Source of the DNA: Pseudomonas pharyngis
GTDB lineage: Bacteria > Pseudomonadota > Gammaproteobacteria > Pseudomonadales > Pseudomonadaceae
Assembly: GCF_021602345.1 (NCBI RefSeq)
Contig: NZ_BQID01000002.1
Coordinates: forward strand, 62,001 to 126,000
Length of the DNA stretch: 64,000 nucleotides
Direction: 5' to 3'
Shown: in pieces, positions 1 through 9,745 of the stretch
Layout: each line of letters opens with the position of its first letter
Numbering within the stretch: the first letter of the stretch is position 1
Made by a program: the position numbers and the translations under genes
Notes under the pieces: generated by a model
What the model saw: the letters and a program-made list of their open reading frames with translations, nothing else
Database searches by the model: none
Told to the model about the DNA's origin: nothing

Positions 1-531
1 CAACTGGAGGCCGACGGACTGGTCACCACCGAGCCCAATAAAGGTGCATCGGTATCGTTGCCCAGTGATGAAGAGATCCGTTCGCTGTTCGAAACCCGGC
101 GCCTGATCGAGATCGGCATCGTCACCGAACTGTGCCGGCGCAAGGACTCTGCGGCGATGCAGGATTTGCGCGACCACCTGCTGTTGGAAGACGAAGCTCA
201 CGAAGCCGGCGACCACGAGCGACTGATTCACCTGCTCGGCGAGTTCCACATCAAACTCGCCCGTAGCCTGAACAACCCGGTACTGCTCGACTGGTTCCAG
301 AAGCTGATTTCCCGCGCCTCGCTGTACGCCGCCGCGCTGGATGACGACAGCCACGAAGCCTGCCGTGATGACGAGCACCTGCGCCTGATCGAGTACATCG
401 AGGCCGGCAATCAGAGCGCCGCGATCGAGCTGACCTGCATGCACCTGGACGGCATCCAGAAGGCGATCCTCGACGTCGCTGCGAAAATGAAGACTGGCTA
501 CCACCCGCTCAAACACCTGATCGGAGTGTGA
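1..531 (+). CDS. GntR-family regulator, FCD subfamily (5' end outside window)
   Basis: This is the C-terminal part of a FadR/FCD-type GntR regulator; the reading frame is already open at base 1, so the start lies upstream. The first 20 residues look like the end of the winged helix (EADGLVTTEPNKGASV). The rest is an all-helical FCD effector domain: EFHIKLARSLNNPVL, then DEHLRLIEYIEAGNQSAA and a late MHLDG, which match the conserved Asp/His positions that bind a metal or small acid in this family. Such proteins usually repress a neighbouring catabolic or transport operon, but the target lies outside the window and the ligand cannot be told from sequence. Confidence 0.85.
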   Translation, partial: QLEADGLVTTEPNKGASVSLPSDEEIRSLFETRRLIEIGIVTELCRRKDSAAMQDLRDHLLLEDEAHEAGDHERLIHLLGEFHIKLARSLNNPVLLDWFQKLISRASLYAAALDDDSHEACRDDEHLRLIEYIEAGNQSAAIELTCMHLDGIQKAILDVAAKMKTGYHPLKHLIGV

Positions 532-663
532 GCGTCGAGTGCAGGTGAAATCGGCTATACCTCTAATGAAACCATCGCTGCCCGACACGCTCGAAACAGA
601 CGGGCGTGGCGTTTGAACGCGCGGCGATAGAACCGAACCCACTACAAGGCGTTGAAGCAGCTG

Positions 664-2775
664 ATGCAGTTTTTATCCGATAGCCATGGGTGTGACGGCT
701 GGCAAGGCGAGATGGCCGGGCGCATTCGTGCGTTTGACTGGAGCAGGACTGATCTGGGCCCCCTCGAAACCTGGCCGGCCAGCCTGTGCAGCACGGTCCA
801 GCTGATGCTGGCCTCGCCGCTGCCGATGGTCATGCTCTGGGGTCATGCCGGTTACATGATCTACAACGACGCCTATTCGCGATTCGCCGGTGGCCGACAT
901 CCGTACCTGCTCGGATCGCCGGTGGAACTGGGCTGGCCGGAGGTGGCCGATTTCAACCGGCATGTGGTCGACACCTGTCTGGCCGGCGGCACCCTGGAAT
1001 ACCGCAACAAGGTCTTGGTGTTGCTGCGCGACGGCGTGCCCGAGGACGTCTGGCTCGATTTGTATTACAGCCCGGTGGCCAACGATGCCGGCGTGCCTTC
1101 TGGCGTGATGGCGATGGTGGTGGAAACCACTGAACTGGTGTTGTCCGAGCGTCTGCGCCAGGCCGCTGAAGATGCCTATCGCGCCGACAACGAGCGGGTG
1201 CGCCTGGCACTGAATGCCGGGGCATTGCTCGGCTCGTTTGTCTGGGACGTCAGAAACAACGTGCTGTCGGCCGACGAGCGTTTTGCCCGGACATTTTCCT
1301 ACCCGCCTGATCAAGACCTGAGCAACCTGCCGCAGCATATCGCCGAGGCGCACATTCATCCGGACGACCGTAATTGGGTACAGGAGTGCGTGGAGAATTC
1401 GGTGCGTACCGGCGAGCCCTACAACGCCGAGTACCGGGTGGTGCGTGCCGATGGCAGTTGTCTGTGGGTGCTCGCCAGCGGTGCTTGCGAATTCGACGAG
1501 CAGGGCCGGCCGTTCCGTTTCCCCGGTGTGCTGATCGATATTCACGAGCGCAAGACCGCCGAGGAATCGCTGCTCAAGTTCACCCGCAACCTCGAACAGC
1601 GGGTGGCGGATGAAGTCGAGGCGCGCCTCGCCGCCGAAGAGCAATTGCGTCAGTCGCAGAAGCTCGAAGCCATCGGTGGCCTCACCGGCGGCGTGGCCCA
1701 TGACTTCAACAACCTGCTGCAAGTGATCGCCGGCAATCTGCACCTGCTGGCTCGCCATGAACCGGACAATGCCAACGTCCAGCGTCGTGTCAGCGCCTCG
1801 CTGGCGGCGGTGGAGCGCGGCGCCAAGCTGTCTTCGCAACTGCTCGCGTTTGCCCGGCGTCAGCCGCTGTCGCCGGCGGTGTGCAACCCCCGCCAGATCT
1901 TCGAAGGCGTGGGCGAGTTGCTGCAACGGGCGCTGGGCGAAACCATTCAGATCGACGTGCAACTGCCTGTTGAGCCTTGGCACATCAACGTTGACCGCAA
2001 TCAACTGGAAAACGCCATTCTCAATCTGGCGATCAATGCCCGGGACGCCATGAAGGGCGAGGGCACGATTGTGCTCGGCGCCTCCAACCTCTCACTGGAC
2101 CGGGCGTTCTGTTCGGGCAAGGGCATCGTGCCGGGGGATTTCGTTCGGGTCTCGGTCAGTGACAGCGGCGTGGGCATTGCCCCGCACATGCTCGAGCAGG
2201 TGTTCGAACCGTTCTTCACCACCAAGGCCGATGGCCAGGGCACTGGCCTGGGCTTGAGCATGGTGTTCGGCTTCGTCAAGCAGAGCGGCGGGCATGTCGA
2301 GATCGACAGTCGGATCGGCGAAGGCACACGGGTGCAGTTGTACTTTCCACGCAGCCTGCGCCCCGTGCTCGATGACTCGCCGAGCGTCAATCATCAGCAG
2401 GCGGGCGGTCACGAGACGATCCTGGTGGTCGAAGACAACGAAGCGGTGCGCACCTCGGCCGTCGAGCTGCTGCGCGAAGAAGGCTACCGCGTGCTGATCG
2501 CCGGCAACGGCGATGCGGCCATGCAGATGTTGATGGAAGGCGCGCGGGTCGACCTGATCTTCACCGACGTGGTCATGCCCGGTCTTATCAAAAGCTCCGA
2601 TCTGGCGGCGTGGGCCAAGGTGCAAATGCCGCCGGTGGCCGTGCTGTTCACCTCGGGCCACACCCGCGACATCATCTCGCGCAACCACCAGCTCAGCCCC
2701 GACACCCATTTGCTCGGCAAGCCCTATGGCCCCGAAGCATTGCTGCAGATGATCCGTTCCGTGCTCAGCACCTGA
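664..2775 (+). CDS. Hybrid sensor histidine kinase (PAS, HisKA, HATPase, receiver)
   Basis: About 703 residues, apparently cytoplasmic, with no membrane segment. An N-terminal sensory region is followed by a PAS fold (about 180-290, ending in the PAC-like HERKTAEESL), a coiled coil, then HisKA with the phospho-His near residue 346 (GGVAHDFNNLLQVI). The N box is ENAILNLAINARDAM, the G boxes are DSGVGIAP and GTGLGLSMVFGF, and a C-terminal receiver has Asp near 635 (FTDVVMPG). This is the hybrid type common in Pseudomonas in which the receiver acts on the kinase or passes phosphate to an Hpt protein. The ATG at 664 is preferred, with GAAG six bases upstream; a TTG at 652 would add four residues. 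No partner regulator is adjacent and the signal is unknown. Confidence 0.85.
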   Translation: MQFLSDSHGCDGWQGEMAGRIRAFDWSRTDLGPLETWPASLCSTVQLMLASPLPMVMLWGHAGYMIYNDAYSRFAGGRHPYLLGSPVELGWPEVADFNRHVVDTCLAGGTLEYRNKVLVLLRDGVPEDVWLDLYYSPVANDAGVPSGVMAMVVETTELVLSERLRQAAEDAYRADNERVRLALNAGALLGSFVWDVRNNVLSADERFARTFSYPPDQDLSNLPQHIAEAHIHPDDRNWVQECVENSVRTGEPYNAEYRVVRADGSCLWVLASGACEFDEQGRPFRFPGVLIDIHERKTAEESLLKFTRNLEQRVADEVEARLAAEEQLRQSQKLEAIGGLTGGVAHDFNNLLQVIAGNLHLLARHEPDNANVQRRVSASLAAVERGAKLSSQLLAFARRQPLSPAVCNPRQIFEGVGELLQRALGETIQIDVQLPVEPWHINVDRNQLENAILNLAINARDAMKGEGTIVLGASNLSLDRAFCSGKGIVPGDFVRVSVSDSGVGIAPHMLEQVFEPFFTTKADGQGTGLGLSMVFGFVKQSGGHVEIDSRIGEGTRVQLYFPRSLRPVLDDSPSVNHQQAGGHETILVVEDNEAVRTSAVELLREEGYRVLIAGNGDAAMQMLMEGARVDLIFTDVVMPGLIKSSDLAAWAKVQMPPVAVLFTSGHTRDIISRNHQLSPDTHLLGKPYGPEALLQMIRSVLST

Positions 2776-2803
2776 GCTCCAATCCCCTGACCAAGGCTGG
2801 CCG

Positions 2804-5437
2804 ATGACTTCCAGACGCAATTCCAGTTCTGCCGCCGGCATGGTTCGCGTGCGCGGTGCCCGTGAACACAATCTGAAGAACGTGGACGTCGACATTCCTC
2901 GCGATGCACTGGTGGTGTTCACCGGGGTGTCGGGTTCGGGCAAGTCGTCGCTGGCGTTTTCGACGCTGTATGCCGAAGCCCAGCGGCGCTATTTCGAATC
3001 GGTGGCGCCCTATGCGCGGCGGCTGATCGATCAGGTCGGCGTGCCGGACGTCGATTCCATCGAAGGCCTGCCGCCGGCCGTGGCCCTGCAGCAACAGCGC
3101 GGCACGCCGAGCACACGCTCGTCGGTGGGCAGCGTCACCACGCTCTCGAGCCTGATCCGAATGCTGTACTCGCGCGCCGGCAGCTATCCGCCGGGTCAGC
3201 CAATGCTGTATGCCGAGGATTTTTCACCGAACACGCCACAAGGCGCGTGCCCGCAATGCCATGGACTCGGCCGGGTCTACGAGGTCACCGAGGCGTTGAT
3301 GGTGCCCGATCCGAATCTGACCATCCGCCAGCGCGCCGTGGCCTCCTGGCCGCTGGCCTGGCAGGGGCAGAACCTGCGCGACATCCTGGTGACCATGGGC
3401 ATCGATGTCGATATCCCGTGGCGCAAGCTGCCGAAAAAACAGCGTGACTGGATCCTCTTCACCGAGGAAACACCGACCGTTCCGGTGTACGCCGGGCTGA
3501 CGCCGGAAGAGACCCGCGTCGCCCTCAAGCGCAACATGGAACCGAGCTATCAAGGCACCTTCACTGGCGCCCGGCGCTATATCCTGCACACGTTCACCCA
3601 TTCGCAAAGTGCGCTGATGAAGAAGCGCGTGTCGCAGTTCATGATCGGCAGCCTTTGCCCGCTGTGCGATGGCAAGCGCCTCAAGCGCGAGGCGCTGTCG
3701 GTGACGTTTGCCGGGCATGACATCGGCGAGTTGTCGCGCATGCCGCTGCTGCAAGTCGCCGAAGTCTTGAAGCCGGTGGCGGACGCGAGCTGGCTGGAAC
3801 ACGCCGATGAAAGCGGTGAAACCCTGACCCACAGCCAGACCCGCGAAGCCCGCCAGCAGCGCGTGGCCCATGGCGCCAGCGGCCACGCCAACGCGCCGGA
3901 CGTGCGCCATACGCCGAACCTGTCGCTGGAAAAACGCCTGGCCGCGCAGCGCATTGCCGAGGACTTGCTGGAGCGGGTCAGCACCCTGACCGATCTCGGG
4001 CTCGGATATCTGGCGCTGGAGCGCAGCACGCCGACCCTGTCGTCCGGCGAATTGCAACGCCTGCGACTGGCCACTCAATTGGGCTCGCAATTGTTCGGCG
4101 TGATCTACGTGCTCGACGAACCCTCCGCCGGCCTGCACCCGGCTGACGGCGAGGCGCTGTTCGAAGCCTTGCAGCGCCTGAAGGCCGACGGCAACAGCGT
4201 GTTTGTGGTCGAGCACGATCTGGACACCATGCGCCGGGCCGACTGGCTGATCGACGTCGGCCCGGCGGCCGGTGAAAAGGGCGGGCAGATTCTCTACAGT
4301 GGCCCGCCACCGGGGCTGGCCGCGATCGAGGACTCGCAGACCCGCGCCTATCTGTTCGCCGAACAGCAAAGGTCGACCCGTACGGCGCGCAAACCGTCGG
4401 GCTGGCTGAAGCTCGACGGTGTCACTCGCAACAACCTGAATAACCTCAGCGCCGAATTTCCCCTGGGCTGTTTCACCTCGGTCACCGGTGTTTCCGGTTC
4501 GGGCAAATCCAGTCTGGTCAGCCAGGCGCTGCTGGAACTGGTCGGCGCACAACTCGGGCGCAGCGTCAGTGACGCCGAGCCGGAAGAGCTCAATCTGGAA
4601 GACGATACCCCGTCTGCCAGCACCGGCCAGGTCAGCGCCGGGCTGGAGTCGATCAAGCGTCTGGTGCAGGTCGATCAGAAACCCATCGGCCGCACGCCGC
4701 GTTCGAATCTGGCGACCTACACCGGGCTGTTCGACAACGTGCGCAAGCTGTTTGCCGCGACCGATGAGGCGAAAGCGGCGGGATACGACGCCGGGCAATT
4801 TTCCTTCAACGTCGCCAAGGGTCGCTGCCCGACCTGCGAAGGCGAGGGGTTTGTCAGTGTCGAATTGCTGTTCATGCCCAGCGTTTATGCACCGTGCCCG
4901 ACCTGTCACGGCGCGCGTTACAACCCCGAAACCCTGGCCATCCTCTGGCAGGGCTTGAGCATCGCGCAGGTGCTGAAACTGACGGTGGACGAAGCGGTGA
5001 CGGTGTTTGCCGAGCAACCGGCGATCCGCCGTTCGCTAGAGGTGCTGCGCGACATCGGTCTCGGTTACCTGCGCCTCGGGCAACCGGCGACCGAGTTGTC
5101 CGGCGGCGAAGCCCAGCGCATCAAACTGGCCACCGAACTGCAGCGCAACCAGCGCGGGGCGACGTTGTATGTGCTGGATGAACCAACCACCGGGTTGCAC
5201 CCGCGCGATGTCGACCGCTTGCTGGAGCAACTGGATACGCTGGTGACGGCGGGGCACACGGTGATCGTGGTCGAGCATGAAATGCGCGTGGTGGCGCAGA
5301 GCGACTGGGTGATCGACATCGGCCCGGGCGCGGGGGATCAGGGCGGCCAGATCGTCGTGGCCGGGACGCCGCAGAAAGTGGCGGCGAGCAAGAAGAGCCG
5401 GACTGCGCCGTTTCTTTCTCGTGCTCTCAGCCGCTAG
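2804..5437 (+). CDS. Class II UvrA-like ABC ATPase (UvrA2)
   Basis: At 877 residues it is shorter than canonical UvrA (about 940). It keeps the tandem ABC ATPase plan: Walker A GVSGSGKSSL twice, signatures SSGELQRLRLA and LSGGEAQRIKLA, and DEP Walker B boxes. Zinc-binding Cys clusters are CPQCHGLGR, CPLCDGK and CPTCEGEG...CPTCHGAR. The short length and divergent insertion agree with the UvrA2 group, which often lacks the UvrB-binding region and has been linked to tolerance of DNA-damaging or DNA-intercalating compounds; that function is inferred. It starts 28 bp after the upstream kinase and may be read from the same transcript. A REP palindrome follows it and separates it from the convergent stressosome operon. 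Confidence 0.85.
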   Translation: MTSRRNSSSAAGMVRVRGAREHNLKNVDVDIPRDALVVFTGVSGSGKSSLAFSTLYAEAQRRYFESVAPYARRLIDQVGVPDVDSIEGLPPAVALQQQRGTPSTRSSVGSVTTLSSLIRMLYSRAGSYPPGQPMLYAEDFSPNTPQGACPQCHGLGRVYEVTEALMVPDPNLTIRQRAVASWPLAWQGQNLRDILVTMGIDVDIPWRKLPKKQRDWILFTEETPTVPVYAGLTPEETRVALKRNMEPSYQGTFTGARRYILHTFTHSQSALMKKRVSQFMIGSLCPLCDGKRLKREALSVTFAGHDIGELSRMPLLQVAEVLKPVADASWLEHADESGETLTHSQTREARQQRVAHGASGHANAPDVRHTPNLSLEKRLAAQRIAEDLLERVSTLTDLGLGYLALERSTPTLSSGELQRLRLATQLGSQLFGVIYVLDEPSAGLHPADGEALFEALQRLKADGNSVFVVEHDLDTMRRADWLIDVGPAAGEKGGQILYSGPPPGLAAIEDSQTRAYLFAEQQRSTRTARKPSGWLKLDGVTRNNLNNLSAEFPLGCFTSVTGVSGSGKSSLVSQALLELVGAQLGRSVSDAEPEELNLEDDTPSASTGQVSAGLESIKRLVQVDQKPIGRTPRSNLATYTGLFDNVRKLFAATDEAKAAGYDAGQFSFNVAKGRCPTCEGEGFVSVELLFMPSVYAPCPTCHGARYNPETLAILWQGLSIAQVLKLTVDEAVTVFAEQPAIRRSLEVLRDIGLGYLRLGQPATELSGGEAQRIKLATELQRNQRGATLYVLDEPTTGLHPRDVDRLLEQLDTLVTAGHTVIVVEHEMRVVAQSDWVIDIGPGAGDQGGQIVVAGTPQKVAASKKSRTAPFLSRALSR

Positions 5438-5458
5438 CCGTAGCGTGTCGAATATCGT

Positions 5459-5524
5459 CATCGCCAGCAGGCTGGCTCCCACAGGTTGCTGGTTTTCCAT
5501 GTGGGAGCCAGCCTGCTGGCGATG
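5459..5524. repeat. REP doublet, GCTGGCTCCCACA type
   Basis: Two 25-bp perfect inverted arms (5459-5483 and 5500-5524) enclose a 16-nt loop. The element lies between two convergent genes, the usual place for Pseudomonas REP pairs, and could also act as a bidirectional transcription end. It shares its core with the copy at 12457. Confidence 0.9.
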
Positions 5525-5532
5525 GCGGTGTA

Positions 5533-7476
5533 TCAGGTGCCGTCGAGCGTGCGACGGACTTTGTCGAGTAGTTCGCGGATCTGGAACGGCTTGACCAGCA
5601 TCTCCATGCCGGCCCCGAGGAACACCTGGCGGTTGATCGCGGTTTCCGCGTAACCGGTCATGAACAGGATCGGCAGCGCTTCACGCCAGCCCCGGGCAAC
5701 GTCCGCCAGTTCACGGCCGGTCATGCGTGGCAGGCCCACGTCGGTCAGCAACAGGTCGATCGACGAGTCGTTCTGCAAGCGCTCCAGCGCGGTTTCGATA
5801 TCGGCCGCCTGGGTGCAGCGGTAGCCGGCGTCTTCCAGCACTTCGGTGACGAACAGGCGCACGGCCGGCATGTCTTCGACGATCAACACATGCTCGCCCG
5901 AGCCTTGCGGATCGATGGTCACCGGGGCCACATCGACAGCGGTCGGATCACTGGTGGCCGGCAGCATGATCGTCACTTCGGTGCCGCGTCGCGCCACGCT
6001 GCGGATGTGCGCATCGCCACCGGATTGACGAGCGAAACCGTAGATCGTCGACAGCCCCAACCCGGTGCCCTGGCCCAGCGGTTTGGTGGTGAAAAACGGC
6101 TCGAACACCTTATCGATGACGCTGTGCTCGATGCCGGTACCGTCATCGCGCACCGATAGCGCCACATAGGAACCATCGGCGAGGTTCGGGTCGCCGTGGG
6201 AATACGCCGCGTAAGTGCTGACCCAGATATTGCCGCCCCGTGGCAATGCGTCCCGGGCGTTGATCACCAGGTTGAGCACTGCGCTTTCGAGCTGGATCGG
6301 ATCGACCAGCGCGATGGCAGGTTTGGTGGTCATTTCCAGTTTGAGGGCGATGCGTTCGCCGATGGTGCGCACCAGCAATTCTTCCAGCGAGCGGACGTGC
6401 TTGTTGATGTCCACCGGACGGGTGTCGAGCGGTTGCTGGCGGGCAAAAGCCAGCAGGCGATGGGTGAGCGAGGCCGCGCTCATCGCCGAACTCAGGGCCG
6501 CTTCGGCATAGAACTGGACCTTGTCCGGGCGCGCATCGGCGACGCGTTTCTGGATCAGTTCGAGGCTGGTGATGATCCCGGTCAGCAAGTTGTTGAAGTC
6601 ATGGGCGATGCCGCCGGTGAGTTTGCCCAGCGCATCCATTTTCTGTACTTGCAGCAGTTGCGATTCGGCGCGTACCCGGTCGGCGACTTCCTTGGCCAGT
6701 TGCGTGGTGGTGTCGTCCAGTCGCGCCAGGTGCGAACGTTCGCGGTGACGGTGTTCGGTGACGTCTTCGACGAACACCAGGTTCAGTTTCGGGGTGCGGT
6801 AGGGGGAAATTTGCCACTCGGTCTCACGGATCTCGCCCTGCACGCGCATGTTCAGCGTGCCTTTCCAGCGTTCGCCATCCACCAGCCGCAGGCGCAGTTC
6901 GTCGAGGATCGCGCTCTGATCCTCGGCGAAGCATTCGCTGAGGGTCTGCGGGTCGCGGTTGTCCTGGATCAGTTGGGAGAAAGCGTGGTTGCACTCGTGG
7001 ACTTTCAGGTCGGCATCCAGCACCGCGATGGGCGCGGAGATGTTGACGAAGATCTCGCGGAAACGCGCCTCGCTTTCGCGCAACGCGTTCTCCGTGTCGC
7101 GCACCCGAAGCAGGGTGCGCAATGTTGCCAGCAGCACATCGGGATCGACCGGGTGAATCAGATACGCATCGGCCCCGGCATCGAGGCCGGTGATGATGTC
7201 GCCGGTCTGGATCGACGCGGCCGACACGTGGATCACCGGGAGCAGGGCGGTGCGCGCGTCGGCGCGCAGTTCGCGGACAATATCGAAGCCGCTCATGTCC
7301 GGCAGGTTGACGTCGAGAATCAACGCGTCGAGCTTTTCACTGGCGATCAACGCCAGGCCTTCGCCACCGGTGCCGGCCTCTGACACCTCATAGCCGTGGC
7401 GTTCCAGCCGTCGGCGCAAGGCATAACGGGTCGCGACGTTGTCGTCGACAATCAACAGACGGATGTCATGTTTCAT
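5533..7476 (-). CDS. Hybrid kinase REC-PAS-HisKA-HATPase-REC, last gene of stressosome operon
   Basis: 647 residues. Receiver 1 (about 5-120) has its Asp at 55 (LILDVNLPD), but the usual Lys-Pro near the end is His-Pro (LIHPVD). A PAS region (about 130-240) and coiled coil lead to HisKA with His at 292 (GGIAHDFNNLLTGI), HATPase, and receiver 2 with Asp at 579 (LLTDVGLPRMTG) and intact Lys-Pro (MLVKPF). Receiver 1 is well placed to accept phosphate from the kinase encoded just upstream, whose end overlaps this start by 11 nt. There is no DNA-binding or enzymatic output domain, so signal must leave through the C-terminal receiver or an unlinked Hpt/regulator. It is the terminal product of the rsbR-led operon. 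Confidence 0.85.
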   Translation of the reverse strand: MKHDIRLLIVDDNVATRYALRRRLERHGYEVSEAGTGGEGLALIASEKLDALILDVNLPDMSGFDIVRELRADARTALLPVIHVSAASIQTGDIITGLDAGADAYLIHPVDPDVLLATLRTLLRVRDTENALRESEARFREIFVNISAPIAVLDADLKVHECNHAFSQLIQDNRDPQTLSECFAEDQSAILDELRLRLVDGERWKGTLNMRVQGEIRETEWQISPYRTPKLNLVFVEDVTEHRHRERSHLARLDDTTTQLAKEVADRVRAESQLLQVQKMDALGKLTGGIAHDFNNLLTGIITSLELIQKRVADARPDKVQFYAEAALSSAMSAASLTHRLLAFARQQPLDTRPVDINKHVRSLEELLVRTIGERIALKLEMTTKPAIALVDPIQLESAVLNLVINARDALPRGGNIWVSTYAAYSHGDPNLADGSYVALSVRDDGTGIEHSVIDKVFEPFFTTKPLGQGTGLGLSTIYGFARQSGGDAHIRSVARRGTEVTIMLPATSDPTAVDVAPVTIDPQGSGEHVLIVEDMPAVRLFVTEVLEDAGYRCTQAADIETALERLQNDSSIDLLLTDVGLPRMTGRELADVARGWREALPILFMTGYAETAINRQVFLGAGMEMLVKPFQIRELLDKVRRTLDGT

Positions 7477-8341
7477 CGACGCTCTCCTGGGCGATCGCCA
7501 ACGGGATGATCACGAAAAAGCACGAACCCACGCTCGGGGTACTCTGGACGCCGACCTCGCCACCGAGCAATTCGGCGAAGCGTTTGCACAGGGACAATCC
7601 GAGCCCGGTGCCGCGCAGGCGTTTTTGCAAAGGAGAGTCAACCTGTGAAAAGTCCTCGAACAACGTGCCGTGCAGTTCGGGGGCGATGCCGATGCCGGTG
7701 TCGCTGACGGCGAACCGCACCTTGTCCTCACCTTCAAGGCGCGCCGAGATCCGGACTTCGCCACGGGTGGTGAATTTCAGCGAGTTGGAAATGAAGTTGC
7801 GCAGAATCTGCGCGAGCTTCTTGTCGTCGGTATAGAGACGCGGCAGGCCTACCGGCTCCTCGAAAATCAGGTCGACGGCGGTGGCGTCGACAATCGGCCG
7901 GAACATTCCGCGCAACGCCGCGAACAGGTCGAACATGTCGAACCACGCCGCAGAAATGCTGATGCGTCCGGCCTCGATCTTCGCCAGATCGAGCAGGTCG
8001 TCGACCATGTCACTGAGTTCCCGGGCGGCGCTGCTGACGAAGGCCACCTGTTTGTGCTGCTCGGGGCTGAGCGGGCCGTCGAGTTCGTCGGCCAGCAGGC
8101 TGTTGATGCTCAGGATCGAGCCCAGCGGTGTGCGGAACTCGTGGCTCATGTACGACAGAAAGCGGCTTTTCAGATCGGACGCCTGGCGCAGTTGTTCGGC
8201 CTGAGTGTCGAGTTCGGCGTACAGCGCGAGCACGCCCTGATTGGTTTCGTCGAGCTCTTCGCGCAACGCAGCGGTTTCGCTCTGCAACTGGGCGATCAAC
8301 GCAGCCTGTTCGGCATTGCTCAGTGTCGGGGACTCAGCCAT
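7466..8341 (-). CDS. Soluble sensor histidine kinase in stressosome operon
   Basis: 291 residues from the ATG at 8341, chosen because GGAGG lies six bases upstream; an ATG at 8359 would add six residues. An N-terminal coiled coil (about 10-55) leads into HisKA with the phospho-His at 67 (SYMSHEFRTPLGSI). HATPase follows, with N-box QILRNFISNSLKFT, DTGIGIAP and GTGLGLSLCKRF. There is no sensory domain or membrane segment, so input probably comes through the coiled coil or from proteins of the same operon. It overlaps the phosphatase gene upstream by 8 nt and the hybrid kinase downstream by 11 nt, indicating translational coupling. A phosphorelay to the REC domain of the next gene is inferred. 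Confidence 0.85.
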   Translation of the reverse strand: MAESPTLSNAEQAALIAQLQSETAALREELDETNQGVLALYAELDTQAEQLRQASDLKSRFLSYMSHEFRTPLGSILSINSLLADELDGPLSPEQHKQVAFVSSAARELSDMVDDLLDLAKIEAGRISISAAWFDMFDLFAALRGMFRPIVDATAVDLIFEEPVGLPRLYTDDKKLAQILRNFISNSLKFTTRGEVRISARLEGEDKVRFAVSDTGIGIAPELHGTLFEDFSQVDSPLQKRLRGTGLGLSLCKRFAELLGGEVGVQSTPSVGSCFFVIIPLAIAQESVDET

Positions 8342-9350
8342 GGGCGGCCTCCAGGGCAACGACCAGCACCGTTACATCGTCGCGCCCACGACAGAAATCG
8401 CGGTGCAGGACGGTGGCTATCACGGCGGGATGGCGATGCACCAGACCGGGGTAGTCTTGAAGGTTCCAACGGGACTGCAAGCCGTCGCTGTACATGATCA
8501 ATAGATGTCCGTTCACGTGAGCATAGTCAAAGGGCTGGGCTTTTCGGTATTGGCCGCCGACGATCCCCGGGTGCGAGGCCAGTCCGCGCGACTTGTCGGA
8601 GGCAATCAGGCTGGCACCGATGTTACCGACACCGGTGAACGACAGACTGGCACGCCCGGCGTGAAACTGCGCGAATGCCACCGCGCCGCCCCGGCTCCCG
8701 ATCATCTCGCGGTGCATGTCTTCCATCAGCAGCGTTGGCGCACCGAACGGGCTCAGGGCAAAGGCTTTCTCTCCTGCACGGGCCGCACGCTCGGCGTCCT
8801 CGCCATGGCCCAGACCGTCGACGATCAGGGCACTGATGTCACTGCCATGAATCGCAAGATGCCAGACGTCGCCACAGGCTGGATCGTTGTGCAGAGAGTG
8901 CTGGCTGACACCATACGGCAGATCCGCCTGACGGTCGCTGCGCGGGTACAGACGAGCCAGCAGCACGGCGCCGCGATGATCGGCAAATACGTCGAAGATA
9001 TCCGCCTGTCGAGCCACTGCACCGAGGCCGATGCCCTGAGTGCCACCAGTGGAAAAGCCGTCCGCCAGACACGCGTCCAGATCAAACCCCTGGGCACGGT
9101 CGACCGCAATCATCTCGATGCCGTCGTCACCCTGACGGGGCAACAGGCGCAGGTGCAATTCCCCGCGCCCGGCATGCTTGAGCACATTGCTCGCCAGCTC
9201 CGTGGCCACCAGCGCCACACGGCCTGCGTCGCTTTCGCCAAAACCGTGTTGCTCGGCCAGACGCTGGGCCGTACGCCGGGCATGGCCGATCTGGCTGCTG
9301 TCCTCGATCACCAACACCTGGGTCAATGTCCCGCTGATGTTCATGTCCAT
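8334..9350 (-). CDS. HATPase-SpoIIE phosphatase, RsbX/RsbU-like
   Basis: 338 residues with two parts. The N-terminal anti-sigma-type ATPase domain (about 10-135) has ELASNVLKH as N box and GTQGIGLGAV as G box. The C-terminal PP2C/SpoIIE phosphatase domain (about 150-335) has the acidic metal-binding motifs CGDVW, VDGLGHGEDA, YSDGL and GRDDVTV. In stressosome systems a SpoIIE phosphatase removes phosphate from RsbR/RsbS (RsbX role) or from a downstream STAS antagonist (RsbU role); the fused ATPase domain is an unusual extra. ATG 9350 or ATG 9344 could be the start; 9344 forms an ATGA overlap with the RsbT stop. Confidence 0.8.
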   Translation of the reverse strand: MDMNISGTLTQVLVIEDSSQIGHARRTAQRLAEQHGFGESDAGRVALVATELASNVLKHAGRGELHLRLLPRQGDDGIEMIAVDRAQGFDLDACLADGFSTGGTQGIGLGAVARQADIFDVFADHRGAVLLARLYPRSDRQADLPYGVSQHSLHNDPACGDVWHLAIHGSDISALIVDGLGHGEDAERAARAGEKAFALSPFGAPTLLMEDMHREMIGSRGGAVAFAQFHAGRASLSFTGVGNIGASLIASDKSRGLASHPGIVGGQYRKAQPFDYAHVNGHLLIMYSDGLQSRWNLQDYPGLVHRHPAVIATVLHRDFCRGRDDVTVLVVALEAAHG

Positions 9351-9745
9351 CGGGTGATCGTTATGCGAGTGCCTTTGCCGGGCTCGGTGTCCAGTTCAAA
9401 TTCGTCCACGAGACGCTTTGCCCCGGTCAGGCCCAGGCCCAGACCGCTGCCGGAGGTCCAGCCGTCGGTCATCGCCAGTTTGATGTCGGGAATGCCCGGG
9501 CCTTCGTCGCGGAACGTCAGGCGCAGGCCGACCTTGTGGTTGTCGTCGAGGATCTGCCAGTCCATGTCTCCGCCACCGCCATACACCATGGTGTTGCGCG
9601 CCAGTTCACTGACGGCGGTCACCAGTTTGGTCAGGTCGATCAGGCGCATGCCGCATTCGGTGGCCAGTTTGCGCGCCTGTTGCCGGGCCAGCACCACGTC
9701 CTGCTCGATGTTGATCGGTTGGGTACCGCTGCTGCGCACGGTCAT
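9341..9745 (-). CDS. rsbT: RsbT-like anti-sigma serine kinase
   Basis: 134 residues of a GHKL ATPase of the RsbT/RsbW/SpoIIAB family, with ELARNTMVYGGGG (N box), DEGPGIPD (G1) and SGLGLGLTGAKRLVD (G2). In the Bacillus stressosome RsbT phosphorylates RsbR and RsbS and is then released to activate its target. Order and overlaps support that role here: the start forms an ATGA overlap with the RsbS stop and the SpoIIE phosphatase follows directly. No RsbU or sigma B homologue is seen nearby, so the released partner is more likely one of the kinases of the operon; that is inference. Confidence 0.85.
   Translation of the reverse strand: MTVRSSGTQPINIEQDVVLARQQARKLATECGMRLIDLTKLVTAVSELARNTMVYGGGGDMDWQILDDNHKVGLRLTFRDEGPGIPDIKLAMTDGWTSGSGLGLGLTGAKRLVDEFELDTEPGKGTRITITRWT

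Noticed and set aside
673-2004. Minus-strand frame opposite the first hybrid kinase
   Set aside because: Antisense of a well-supported kinase; no motifs.
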